From Pholis gunnellus (Eukaryota > Chordata > Actinopteri > Perciformes > Pholidae), in assembly GCA_910591455.2 (NCBI GenBank), contig OU342821.1:9424280-9488279 (forward strand): a stretch of DNA of 64,000 nucleotides. The letters are read 5' to 3'. The notes below the pieces were generated by a model. The model worked only from the letters and a program-made list of their open reading frames with translations, made no database searches and was not told the DNA's origin. The position numbers and the translations under genes are program-made. Of this stretch, positions 25,285-36,600 are shown piece by piece (positions within the stretch are counted from its first letter, which is position 1; every line of letters begins with the position of its first letter).

Positions 25285-25304
25285 ATGTTCCTCGCGAGGA
25301 ACAT
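25285..25304. promoter_or_regulatory. Perfect 20-bp palindrome centred on CTCGCGAG
   Basis: ATGTTCCTCGCGAGGAACAT is its own reverse complement over all 20 bases. About 0.06 perfect 20-bp palindromes are expected by chance in 64 kb. Its centre CCTCGCGAGG is close to the TCTCGCGAGA element known from vertebrate CpG-island promoters. It could be a dimeric factor site or a stem-forming sequence. Confidence 0.5.
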
Positions 25305-28300
25305 AACACGACAAGCAGAAAAACACATTACAGTACATGTTGCAGTTGTTATGACTCGGGTCCCTCAAGTGCTGAAATGGCAAATCAGCTCAACGCGGCG
25401 ATACATCAACCTGGATGGAAGCAGTATTATGAAATGAATCTCTGATCTGTGCGGTGGTTCGGTTACTCAAGGAGTCAGCGTGTGCTTGTTACGGAGACAC
25501 ATACCGTACATAAGATTTCACAATCTCAACTATGAGCCAAGTGATGGAGCGTCGCTGCAACGGAGTGTGATGGGGACCGGATTTAAAACGAGAGGATTGT
25601 ATGTGGTGAGATGGTTGTTTTGGGGGCGTTTCAGACACACACACACATGCATGTATCCACAGAAGAGAGAGAATGATGTGTGCAATCATCTGATCACATC
25701 TGTACTTTACAGCCCTTCCAGTGGCACAGAATGATGCTCTCTGTGTGTCCCGCTGCACCCCAGGGACAAGAAATCAGTCACCGGCGAAGTAATCATCATC
25801 GGAGCTGTCCGCACCGATACTTTCCCTCCGTCTCTCCCGATGAACCCGGAGCTGTAGTTGGATTATACTGTCTGGATAAAGCGCCTTCGCTATCGGTGAT
25901 CAAACTCCGTCAATCAATGAATAAAGCAAGAAACGCTTCATCAATCACGTAACTGATGGCAGGAAATGTCTTAGTAACATTATTCCCCTTGATCAGGGGT
26001 ATCTCCTTCCAAACCTTTTCAGCGTATGGTATGATAGCTTTAAAAAAAAAAAAAAGTTACTTACGACTGTGAACTTTTGCTCTCCGCTGCCCTTCATCTC
26101 TAAAGTGGGGGAGTCACATGCGGCCTCTAAACAATAGGAGGACACACACGTCCCCCTGGAGTCTTCTCTTGAGGACAGAAGAAAGAGTCTTTGTTCCAAC
26201 GATTTTCAGGTAAAAAAAAAATGACCTGCCCTGAATCTACAAGGATCATTCCACCTGCTTACTCATAAGTGGTCAAGCTGGACTCAAAGCGATACACTTG
26301 AATGGTACTTTCATGTCTTTTAGGGTGGACCTCAAGGGTACAGCAAGTAACTTCTCAGACACTCCTGTGTGTGGACACATTGAGAAATATGCTGTGGTGC
26401 TGGGGAACGCATGTCTTCTTCAACCTGTCACTAAAGCTGCTCTTCTTCTTCTAAAAAAGAAAGACAAAGTACAGACACATCTTACCCCCCATGGGCGGTG
26501 TGAGCGTTTGGTACACAAATCAGAGATTTTGGTTTGGGTATCACTTTTAAAAATGCAATATGAGATTCTCAAATCCTACGCTTAAAGGCTTTTAGGAGAC
26601 GGTATAGATGTGGGGGTTTTTTAAAGTAATGTTCTGTACCTGTTAAACTGACATCCAAAGTGAGAAATTGTTGTTTTGAAAGGGTTTCTTCAGCAGAAGT
26701 ATGCTGGGAAAAGAGGCTCAACGTCCAGGAAATAGTCACTTTTATTGCATGGACCCTCGTGAAGTCCGCCAAGAGTCATATTTAGTGCCTCCAAGTCCAT
26801 CGAACAAATGTGTGGAGAAGTATAGGCCTGTATCCATCACAGGACTGGCAGTGTTGCTCTGCATTTACTGGCACGTGAAGCGGGACGGAGCATCCAAGAC
26901 ATCACAGCGAGAGTAATGGCCCAAAGACTAAAGCACCACTTTGGATCGAGCGAATCATATTAGCTCTATAGAAACGTAAAAAAAGCGTTGTTTTTCTCTG
27001 CCACGGCAAATGGTAGACAATTAATGCGTCTCTTGTGTCGTAGTTCACCCGTTTCTTTCCAAGAATGCGCAAGAATTACAGTACAAAACTGTTATCTTCC
27101 CCCAGAACGATGTGTCAGCTAAAGTGCATTCTTTCATAACTGTAATTCACAACTTCTGTGTATTCTTAAGTAAGAAAACACTTAAAGATACCAGTGGCCA
27201 ATAATGATCATGACATTTACACCAATTGACAATTGAAGAAAGAAAATAAATGTAACCTGACAGATAAACAGGAAGAAAGCGTTTTTCAATCGGTAGAAAA
27301 TGTGTTGATTCCGACAATGACTCCTAAATGTTGAGATGAAGCTGGAATTATGTTGCAACTGGAAATCAGAATGAGACAAGGGAGTCCACCACGCTCGTGA
27401 TGTAATAGCAGGCTTCGGTTGCCAAAGCTACTCAGCGAGGAAGAAGTGCGTGCAGGTCCTAATGAAAATCCTGCCAGGTGTGGCCAAACTGACCTTTTGG
27501 AAAAGCCTGAAAAATAATTGATTCAGAGCGAAAAGGTGCTACAGACCGTGACCACATGTCAAGGTTGTTGGCATCCACCGCAGCTATGCGAAAACGTGGG
27601 TAATGTAAACTGAACGGGATTATTGTGGCTCCTTTTCTTAGGTAATGTAATTTATGTACAAACATGTGTAGTCTACATACCATTTGTTGAAGTTCTCATT
27701 TTCTTGCACACACAAACGTTCAAAAGTAGATCACAAATGATAGCCATGCAATCACAAGCAAATAAAAATGAGTAAATAAATGGAAAACGCATCTATTTCA
27801 GTGCTTTTTGCTCTGGTCTTCGTAAAGAAATGAACTTAATCCCCAAGTGTGGATTTGAGAAAAAAGACGTTGGAGTGCTGAAAGCGAGTCTTAAGTTTGG
27901 ATGTGCAGCAACACAAACTGATGTCGCCCAAAGCAGTGAAAATTGTAGTAAAATGCAACTTTTGAATAATCTCATATTTTATGCACAGTTTACAGTGTAT
28001 CTGGATGAGAATAAACATACACAATCAGTCCATTTGCAGGTGTCTTGCTCCCTTAACCTCAGTCTTGACTGTATGCTGTGGGACAGTGATGATGATGATG
28101 ATGATGATGATGATGCATAGTCCCCGAGTCTGTGGAGCTTCCTCCATTACTAAAGCGAAACATAAGCCTAAATGAAAACATAAGATATTTGGGGTGATCT
28201 GTTTATAAGTGAATAGCCTCATATCAACGGTGTTTCAGTGGATTCCTTCATCTACTGCTCCAGCAGACTACAGTGTGGGATCCTCTAATTTAAAACACAG

Positions 28301-28620
28301 CGATTGCTTTCTCTTGGTTTCAAATCTTTCATATGTTTTGAGTGAGAACAGCCCTGATTAAATGATTCCTCGCGGGTTCATTCCGTCCCATTGAGCTCCA
28401 GTTATCTCATTAGCACAGGATCCTGTGGAAGAGGTCGATATCTAACGTCAGAGCTCATCCTCCTCACATACATTTATTTATTATAGGCAATTTGGCGAAC
28501 ACATCGATTTATTTTTTTGTATGCATTCTTTTTGGTTTTTGGAATGAGGGGTTGATTCCTGAGCAGGTAAACAAAGTTCCTGTATAGACGTTTAGATATA
28601 TATATTAAAGAAAAATGTTC
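25305..28620. other. Non-coding stretch
   Basis: No gene is supported. It holds A-runs near 26,041 and 26,211 and a (TGA)n at 28087-28115. High-complexity AT-rich sequence at about 28,380-28,470 could be regulatory. If the exon at 28.9 kb is real, this is the start of its first intron. Confidence 0.5.
28087..28115. repeat. (TGA)n trinucleotide repeat
   Basis: A 29-bp perfect run. It reads as poly-Asp, poly-Met or poly-Ile in different frames, all of them artefacts. Confidence 0.97.
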
Positions 28621-28755
28621 TCCATCATGCAGTGCGTACCGCCACTCTACCTCGTGCGTTGAACTGCAGAGCGGTGTTAAAATTCAGAGCAAGTATTCGG
28701 AGAAGACTAGTGCTCTTTTCTGGTGGTTCGAGAGGTAGCCCGAGTAGGAAGAGGA

Positions 28756-28796
28756 GTGTGTGTGCGTGTGTGGTGTGTGTGTGGGGGGGGGGGGGG
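28756..28796. repeat. GT-rich tract ending in G14
   Basis: An interrupted (GT)n leads into fourteen G at 28783-28796. It lies 82 bp inside the putative first intron, where the transcribed (minus) strand would read C14. Confidence 0.95.
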
Positions 28797-28878
28797 ACCT
28801 TCCACCCCACACGGCGCCACACTATGGTAGAACCCCCCCACCCACCCCATAAGTAGATAGAAAAGATAGTAAACTTAC

Positions 28879-28965
28879 CACCCCGGTGTCCAGCTGCTCG
28901 GTAGTCTGGGACGGAGCCGCTCCGGTCAGAGGTAAAAACCACAACATCTGCACCAACAGCAGCAT
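28879..28965 (-). CDS. Probable first coding exon, secreted or membrane protein (partial)
   Basis: Read on minus, an ATG at 28965-28963 in GGAAGATGC context (A at -3) opens 29 codons that end exactly at GTG|GTAAGT (donor at 28878-28877), leaving phase 0. Residues 1-17 read MLLLVQMLWFLPLTGAA, a classic signal peptide: a short hydrophobic core and a small-residue cleavage site, likely after GAA. The remaining dozen residues are polar (PSQTTEQLDTGV). A signal peptide on its own short first exon followed by a long intron is common in vertebrate receptor and adhesion genes. No second exon was found in the 28.8 kb to the left, so the gene is unnamed. An overlapping frame beginning with an ATG at 28987-28985 runs through the same DNA out of frame and would be an upstream ORF. 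The alternative is a chance ATG with a good donor, but signal peptide, Kozak, donor and adjacent CpG-rich DNA together make an exon more likely than not. Confidence 0.55.
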
Positions 28966-28979
28966 CTTCCGGTGAAATA

Positions 28980-29420
28980 TTCCTCATCCACTTGCGAAGT
29001 AACCGGAGAGGAATCACGGTGCCCTATGACAGGCGGATCCTGCAGGGCTCAGACACCGACCCCGACAGCCGCATCCACGGGAAGGGGGGGGGGGGGGGTG
29101 TAAATCACACGCCGACACGTGCGTAAAACGTGTCCGTCTACCTCACTGTTGAGCGCAAACACATGAAACACATTAAAAAAGCTGCGCCGGTGACACTTAA
29201 GACCATTTAGAGCAGTTGTGCGGCTCGGCGAAACTCCACTCGTAACTAACGCACGCAAAGTGTTCGGAGTCAGAGACGGACGGTGTTTTTTTTTTCTTGT
29301 CTTATCTCAAGTCCATGAGAGGTGATATATCCCCGGAGCGAGAAGCGCTCTCTCCCACTCTCTCCGTCGTGTGGCGTCTCGAGCGCTGGGGAAATGAAAG
29401 CAGCTGCGCGCGGCTGTGCA
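28980..29420 (-). promoter_or_regulatory. CpG-rich candidate promoter and 5' leader
   Basis: Upstream of the exon on minus, CpG dinucleotides are dense (for example around 29,040-29,130, 29,200-29,280 and 29,330-29,415) compared with the AT-rich flanks, which resume abruptly near 29,430. An ETS-type CCGGAAG word occurs near 29,461. No TATA box is evident, as expected for CpG-type promoters. A G15 run (C15 on the sense strand) lies inside. The start site cannot be placed from sequence. Confidence 0.45.
29084..29098. repeat. G15 homopolymer in candidate promoter
   Basis: Fifteen consecutive G, 119 bp upstream of the candidate start codon. Confidence 0.95.
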
Positions 29421-32355
29421 TAGATCAATCTCAAAGTTAGCCACAATAACCTTTTACACTTCCGGACAAAATGCTCAAAATAAAATCCACGCTGATGGAT
29501 TTGAGAAATTTAAAGTAATAAAGTGCACGAGCGCACTTAACCTGATGCCATTTATTACTTATTTAGATATTTAATATATATATCCGTCTGATAACGTTTT
29601 GCAAGCATTGTTTAAGGTTTAACAATGTTAAAAGCAGTTAAAACATGTTGACTCATGTGATTATTATTTTAGTAGATGTATGCTGAAATGATTTGTAAGA
29701 ATAGTTAATTGCATTTCAGAGCTGTTGAGTAAGTGGGATTTATGCCAAACATTTGACCATTGCAGCAGTACGAATACAAGTATTTGGTGCTCTTCATAAT
29801 TTCATATCACTGTACTTTGTTTGTTTGTTCTCAATACAAACAATTTGAAAACACAACTCCAGGGCTGTAATAACTTGTGATAACTTGTGTGTGATGATTT
29901 AAACTACTTTCAACATGTTTAAACCAGAGGATACAACTCATGAAGTAGTCAAAATCAAATAAAAAATGTGAGATTAATTGAATTGTTGAAAGGGTCTGTT
30001 AAATTAAACAACAGAGAGATTATCAAGGTAATGTGATAATAACTCGTTGAAGTTAGACAGGAGTTTTACACAGATTTGGGTATACCAGCCACCCAAAACC
30101 TGTGAGCTTGTGCTTTTATTTTGAAGTTCAGTTTTCAAACTTCCAGTCGCTTACAGTATGTTACTTCGGGATTTTTTTATTTTATTTACACAGCTGGTAG
30201 AGAATTTGAATTGGGTTTGAGGTGCCTTTTTAGTTAATCTCTTTGGCCTTTATTCATGAGTCATCAAAAATATACATAAGCGGATTTAAGTCTGGCCATG
30301 TTGTTGCAGTAGTAATGTTATGTAACATGATACTGGGAAATAGATACATGAATATACATCAGCGATTAACTGCTTCTATTGCTGACTAATACTATTATAA
30401 TAATAATAAAAAACATATTTTGAGTTTTGCTCAGTGGTGTGTTCTGTTCCTTAGGTTAATTACAACATCATGAAATCCTCATTTAAAATAAATTAATTTA
30501 AAAGGAAGCCTGCTGTCAATTAAAGCCGGGAGTACTTGAACAACAAGCAATTAGATTTTATTTTCTCAGTTTGAAACTAAGAGCATCACGGTAGCGTAAC
30601 GACAAGCAAGATGCTTCAAATTCAATCTCCAAAAAATGGCAATTACCCACCCTCATGAAATGTCCTGCAGCCACACTCCAAAAACCCTTATTAGATCTAG
30701 CAGAGCTGACCTGTAAACGACCCTGCACCTCCGCACTCAGACCTCCCCTGTGGACGTTACATGTGAAAAAAAAAAAGACATTTTCCACTTGGAAAATAAA
30801 CAGTAGGCTATACACAATTGTAAGCACTGTTGAGAATCGCCATTGACTGCCGCCGCAACATCAAGGTGAATTATCCATTTAAAGCTCGAATCTTAATGCG
30901 GATGCACGCACACGCCTCGATGCCCGCCCACATGCAGACGGCCAAATGCGAGCATCTTAACTATTCTCTGTCTACTTTGACTGACAGTCTCCTTAACCTG
31001 CGGTGCACTGCCTCTAATGATTCACGGCTCTCCTTTATGGTGCCACGAGCCTCATGACTTGACTGCAAAGAAATGCATAATGAGCGCATGGACACAAGCG
31101 CCCACACACACACACACAAATCAAGCTTATCCAGTTCATCTACAGCTGGGAACTATTGAGTTGTCCTTCTAAATTGAATTCAATATAATAATGAAGGGTT
31201 ATATCCATATTTTACACCAGTAGGTCCAGACATGCCGGGAAGCACCGAGTAATGCATTGACAGCCAATTAAATCCATATATCAGTAAATATAGCTCTCTT
31301 CTTGATGCGAAGAAAGGGCACTCGTCTCTGATATGCAGAGGTGCTGTACCCCTCATTACACTTCTATCTTCATCACATTGTAGAAAACATAGCAGAAAAA
31401 GGCAACTGCAGAGATATTCTCCACGAAAACATCACACTGAGGAAAACACTGTCAGTTAACGCATAATAAAACTCCATCAGCCCACTCTTTGCTTCCCACG
31501 AGGAGAGGTTGATGAAAGTGTTTGCATGTTATCTCTTCACTAATCTGGGAACATTTTATGATCAGTCATTTGATCAGTCAGTCAACCCACAACAGGCCGT
31601 ACACACGCATACAAACTTCCTTAAGGTTCCATTTCTTATTCAGATCTGTTAGGGCAGTCGTTCATCACTGGTCCGCAGGAGAAAAGACGTGAGAAATGTG
31701 TTTTCTGCTCGGCAGCATGACGTTCTGCTGTCTTCGTGCTGAGGGCTTCAAACTTCTCAAGTGTACCGCCTCCAGTCCCTGTTAGACTTGTCGTATAGCC
31801 ACAATGTTAATTGTAGCAGCTGAATAGTGTGTCTCATCTGTCTGCTGTCAAAAAGTAGCTTCAGTCAGTCAGTTATAGCGTTAAGAGAAGGATGAGACAC
31901 CCATCTACTCATCTCTGTCTCCTTTGCACATTTTACCTGAAGTGTTTCCCAGCTTAGCTCATTTTCTTTAGTCAGATAATGTGATAATCCATTGCCCAGT
32001 GTGGACGTGGACTGAAGTGAGATTGTTAGCCGCCATTACAACACATGCATTTTATTATTTATTGTAGCATTTTGTGCCAAGTTGGCTGCACAACCCCTTG
32101 CACTGGTGAGGATTTCTATGCCATCGAATCATGTCATGCAGTATCAAAGACGGGGTGACGTCAGTGTTTTTGCGTGGCTAGTGGGATGCTGTTTGATTAT
32201 GGAGACAATGTTTGCAGTTGTTAATAACATAATTCATACTTAATGCAGTTTGCATTCACACTGTCAGCTCTACTTAATGGGCTTTCCCATTAGTCAAGTT
32301 AACATTGTGGTTTTAAAAACCACCAGAACATTCATTAATCTCTTTGTCATATCTA

Positions 32356-32360
<5 letters not shown>

Positions 32361-32453
<93 letters not shown>
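32361..32453. repeat. (TG)46 microsatellite, 93 bp
   Basis: The longest simple repeat in the window: an uninterrupted alternating TG run, prone to Z-DNA and to length polymorphism. Confidence 0.99.
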
Positions 32454-32454
<1 letters not shown>

Positions 32455-32559
32455 CCATATTCAGTTGGGATAAAGCATTGGATATCTTTTTTTTGTCATA
32501 CCTAATGCGTATCCTTTGAAACTTTTTGCATCATCAAAGTTGTAACCACCATATATCTA

Positions 32560-32561
<2 letters not shown>

Positions 32562-32604
<43 letters not shown>
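32562..32604. repeat. (AT)21 microsatellite
   Basis: A perfect 43-bp AT run only 108 bp after the long TG tract. It is self-complementary and can extrude a cruciform. Confidence 0.98.
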
Positions 32605-32607
<3 letters not shown>

Positions 32608-34894
32608 TATTTAAATATGCGGTGTGCAAAGCTTGTTTCTATTTATTAACTCTTTCATGCAAATGGTGTTTCTGATAATATCAACCATGATTATTATTAT
32701 CATCGTCATAAAATAAATCATTCAATAAAGGAGCATCAAATACAGAGTCGGCGAATAAATGAAGCTGATATCAGGTCAAAGGCACGTTTATCAAGAAGGG
32801 TCATGCAGCACCATGACCAACCACTGTGAGGCGTCACTGCAGCTACAGCGTTTTCGAACCAGCACCAGCTTCCCCACGCACGACCACGACCACGAAGCTG
32901 AGTGTACCAGGATTTGTTCCCCGGGCCTCTGTGGTGGTGGATGGTAACTTTACCCCTGGACCACCTGTTCACCCAATAGACGGTATTTAACGAGGATTTA
33001 AAAATTAAAACTGCTTTGGATTTAAGATCTCAGATTTGGCTTTCAGATAGACTGTTCCGAAGATTAGAGGCTCTCCGTAAATGCTTTATCACCCTTTTGA
33101 GAAATGAGAGAATCGTGTTCGGGAGAATACTGCTGTAAATGTAGCACTTTCATAGCTGTTAACACCGCCGATAAGCTGATAGTCTGTATCACAAAGTTTA
33201 CAAAAAGCACAGCGAGGGGACGCTCAGAGGGATCAATATGACTGCAAAACATCTTTGACCACACAGGGCAGGTTTCCTGAAAGGTTTCTCGGCTCAGTGT
33301 TATACAGCATGTTCTCATCCATACTGTGTGAAAGCTCTAGTGAATATACCGAGACTCCGTTTCATGTCATGAGCTCTGAAGCATCTCTTTACAGGTGATT
33401 GTGCAGCAATTTATAAGGAGGCCCTGATAGGTTTGGCCTCCTATCTATTCTATTTCTATTTCTGATGATAACATAGAGTAGTGTGTGATTTGGCAGATAA
33501 AACTGCAACTGACTTACACTTTTCTTGTCCCACCTTAGAATAGAAATAATGTGTCTGTAGACCCACCGATGTGAAACAATAAGTTGCCGTTATGTATACT
33601 ACTCAGAATACAGCACAATGCAATATAATCCACATTCATACAAGAGGATAGAGTTACTCAAGTATGTTGTGCAAAATCTCCAAGTCAGTCACAGTCAGTG
33701 GTTCAAAGCTAATTAACAAAGACAAATATTTATTTATTAAAAGGTTGCTCCCACACGGATTCTCAGAGACCAAGTCAACTCTTTTCCCATTTGCATTTTT
33801 GTCACATTTCTGAGCAAATCCTACTGCTTGTTTTACATTCACTGCGGTGCAGCAGCACAGAAAGGAAAAAAAAATGTAATCTTATATAAAAAAAAAAAGT
33901 CCTCTTGAGTTGTTTAGAATGCAGTTTTTCCCATTGTCCTCTACAGAAGGGGGAACGGGGCATTAGGAAAAAAAGAGTAAGAATAAATAAAACTTCCATC
34001 TATTCATCTCGGCAAGAATGCATAACAGCCTGGAGAGGTCACTGGTCTATCAGGGGTTGAGAGAAATTCAGTTTTGATAAATCATAATCCAGCATCTGTC
34101 ACCCTGAGGAAGCTTGAATGTGGAAAACCTCCATTCTGCAAAGTTGGATTTAACTTTACATTCAGTTAAAGTGCCTCTGCATCAATGATTATGACAGATA
34201 AGTGACAAATGCACGGGCGAAAGACCGAAGCAGTATCTGAGCAAGGCTGTTGTTGCATCTTCTTTAAATCTGTTATGTATTTGTATGATTTACTGTCGTC
34301 ACTACTTGATTTTGTAGACAGAGCAGCAGCTCTATACGGACAGAAAAGCCGGAGTTAAGCAGGGCCGGAGTGCTGCACTCCTCTTACGATAAGGGCCTCA
34401 TTTTTAAAAGCCTCTCGAGAGCATGCGTTAAACCATGAAATTGTTCAACATGTGTTTTCGTGATTAAAGTGTGTGTTTACAGTATGCGTGTGTTCCCCCG
34501 AAAATATTGAAGCCACATTGAACCTGCTGAAGCTGCTGTCCATCCATTGTCATCTTAATAATAGTGTCCTTATTGTAACGCCATCATAAAAGTGATCAGT
34601 TTAAGTATTGATATATCCTTGTCCCCCCGCAAACACCAGGATGCATGAGTCCTCCACGAGGGTGATGTTTTAAATCTCCCCCTTGTGGGATCAATAACGT
34701 TGATGTCATATTTTACAAGGGGCGAACCTGTCAGGCTTTCTCATTAACTTAAAACACAGACGCTTTCATTGACAGCGGCTCCCGTTTCAAAGATAAAGGA
34801 CAGACCAAATTGAAGCCAATATTAAAGTTCGAAGCAGTAGTTAGTTATTCTGAAAACGACTTTATTGAATTCAATTTTTGGAGCTTAAATAATT

Positions 34895-35215
34895 TAAAAG
34901 TAATAGTTCGACATGTTAAGGCATTCCCTTATTCACTATTTTGCCCAAAGTTAAGATGAGAAGATCGATACCACTCATATCTTTCTGGTAAATATGAAGC
35001 CAATAAATAGTTCAGAACACAATCCTGAATAAAACTGCAGTTAGTCGTTTTTCACACTTGTGTTTTATGTGTTACTTGGTGATATTAGGTGGATTTTGTG
35101 AGCTTTGGACACAACCAGGCTAGCTGTTTCACCCTATTCCCAGTCTTTAAGCAAAGTTGTGCCAACAGCCTCCTAGCTCCAGCTTCATATTCAACGGATG
35201 GAGCAAAGCAAATAG
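34895..35215. repeat. Two head-to-head fragments of one teleost repeat
   Basis: The left part (about 34,900-35,002) reads forward: taatagttcgacat, then gatgagaagatcgatacc, then ggtaaatatgaagc at 34987-35000. The right part (about 35,040-35,200) reads as reverse complement of later parts of the same well-known fish repeat: ggtggattttgtgagctt, aggctagctgtttc, cccagtctttaagc and finally agcttcatat at 35181-35190, which mirrors atatgaagc. The result is an imperfect inverted duplication around a spacer of about 40 bp. Confidence 0.65.
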
Positions 35216-36099
35216 CCTATTTCCTAAGTTGTCACACTCCTCCTACTTCTATAAAAGCAGATACACGGGCTACTGACACATGAACTACCCGCCAGCGGAG
35301 AACTTCAAGATATGTGAGATTACAAAAGTAGCAAGACAAATCAGCATTCAAACATTAGGAGAGGAGGAAATATGTGAAGTGTGTTTCTGAGCGGAGCGAC
35401 GCTTGAATCCACAGCGCACGTTTTCCCTCCTTGTCCTCTAAAGACGGTGCCTGTTACTGTCAGTGTCACAGCGGTCGAAGCGGCGAAAAGAGCCCCCACA
35501 CCTGCTCCCACCGTGTTGCAGTGACTGCTCTAATAGAAAACGTGCTCTGTGTTAAGAACCTGCTCGTCTCGTCGGGCAGTGCCATCAGTGAGGGCCATCA
35601 ATGATTTAGATCAACAGCACTCTCCTCGCTCCTTAACAGGGTCCGCAGGTGTGCTGGCGCTATCATTCATCACTGAAACATTATCAATTCTCCTCCAGTT
35701 TCCCCCACAGTGGCACTGCAAGCAACAGTCCGTCACGCTTTCTCTCTCTCTCTCTCTGCTTTCCTAACAATGTGAAACGTGTGTTTTTAACATTACACTC
35801 ACTGCCTCGTAAACAATTTGACTGAGAGAAGCGTAATTGATGAGCTGTAACTGCGAGAAGTTTTCATTTTTTGGGGGTTTTAAACTGGGCGTGACTGGGC
35901 AATTTGCCTCCATATGAACTCAGGAAGCATTAGGAGAGAAGGCATCTGACAAAGGTCACACACTAGGCGTCTTAGATTGCACCTGACAACATGAAGGTGT
36001 GTTCAGACAGGAAGTGAAGTGTGTTTTCACCTTGCATTACACTTTAAGTGTATATAAAATCTGGACTTTCAATAGATATATAATATTTTTTTACACTGA
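35216..36099. other. Non-coding stretch
   Basis: No gene is supported. A short (CT)10 lies at 35739-35758. Confidence 0.55.
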
Positions 36100-36600
36100 A
36101 CCACCTGAGAAGCCGTCATTGGAAACTATTTGGAAAAGGGCAGGAATAAAAAAATAAAAAAAACACAACCTCCCAGGTGATTGGATGAACCATCTGTCAA
36201 TCAAACTCTTTCAGAGCCGTTCTTGGCTCTTCTTTCAATGACTACTCCCCAGTTGTGATTTAAACAGATGTTATTGCAGCGTCTACTACGCTAACCTCTT
36301 TGGGAGCAGCCATTGTTGTTTCTAACGAACAGTCGCCTCACTGTGTCGCATCAGACACACAAAAGCCATTCGCCGTGCGAAAGTAATGGAATGAAAACAC
36401 TTGCGAAAGCAACTCCTTCCGTTGAACTGCCACGTAACCCTGAACCGTGACAGGCAGGAATGTGCTGCAAGGCATCCGGTCTGCCAGGAAATCGAAAGAA
36501 GTTGCCCCGTTTGTCGCAGACTGCTAGACAGTGCATCCAATCAGCGGCGAGAAAACCATTATCCATTATGTACCTGTACTCCGAATTGTGTCTCACCAAA
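36100..36600. repeat. Probable interspersed repeat
   Basis: Phrases such as caggtgattggatgaacc, ctgtcaatcaaactctttca and cattgttgtttctaacgaac resemble a moderately repeated fish sequence I recognise in general form. Minus-strand frames of 72 and 82 codons cross it but show no domain. Boundaries are approximate. Confidence 0.4.

Larger units (their letters stand above)
29421..34894. other. Non-coding stretch
   Basis: AT-rich, with no supported gene. It holds the long (TG)n and (AT)n tracts near 32.4-32.6 kb and a CRE octamer TGACGTCA at 32156-32163. Open frames are short. If the 28.9-kb exon is real, this is upstream intergenic DNA. Confidence 0.55.

Noticed and set aside
28625..29017. A 130-codon minus frame overlapping the candidate first exon
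   Set aside because: It runs through the splice donor into a C-run and GT repeat, begins with a non-ATG codon and lacks a domain. The signal-peptide frame explains the exon better.
32361..32453. Poly-Cys-Val protein frame
   Set aside because: A direct translation of the (TG)n microsatellite.
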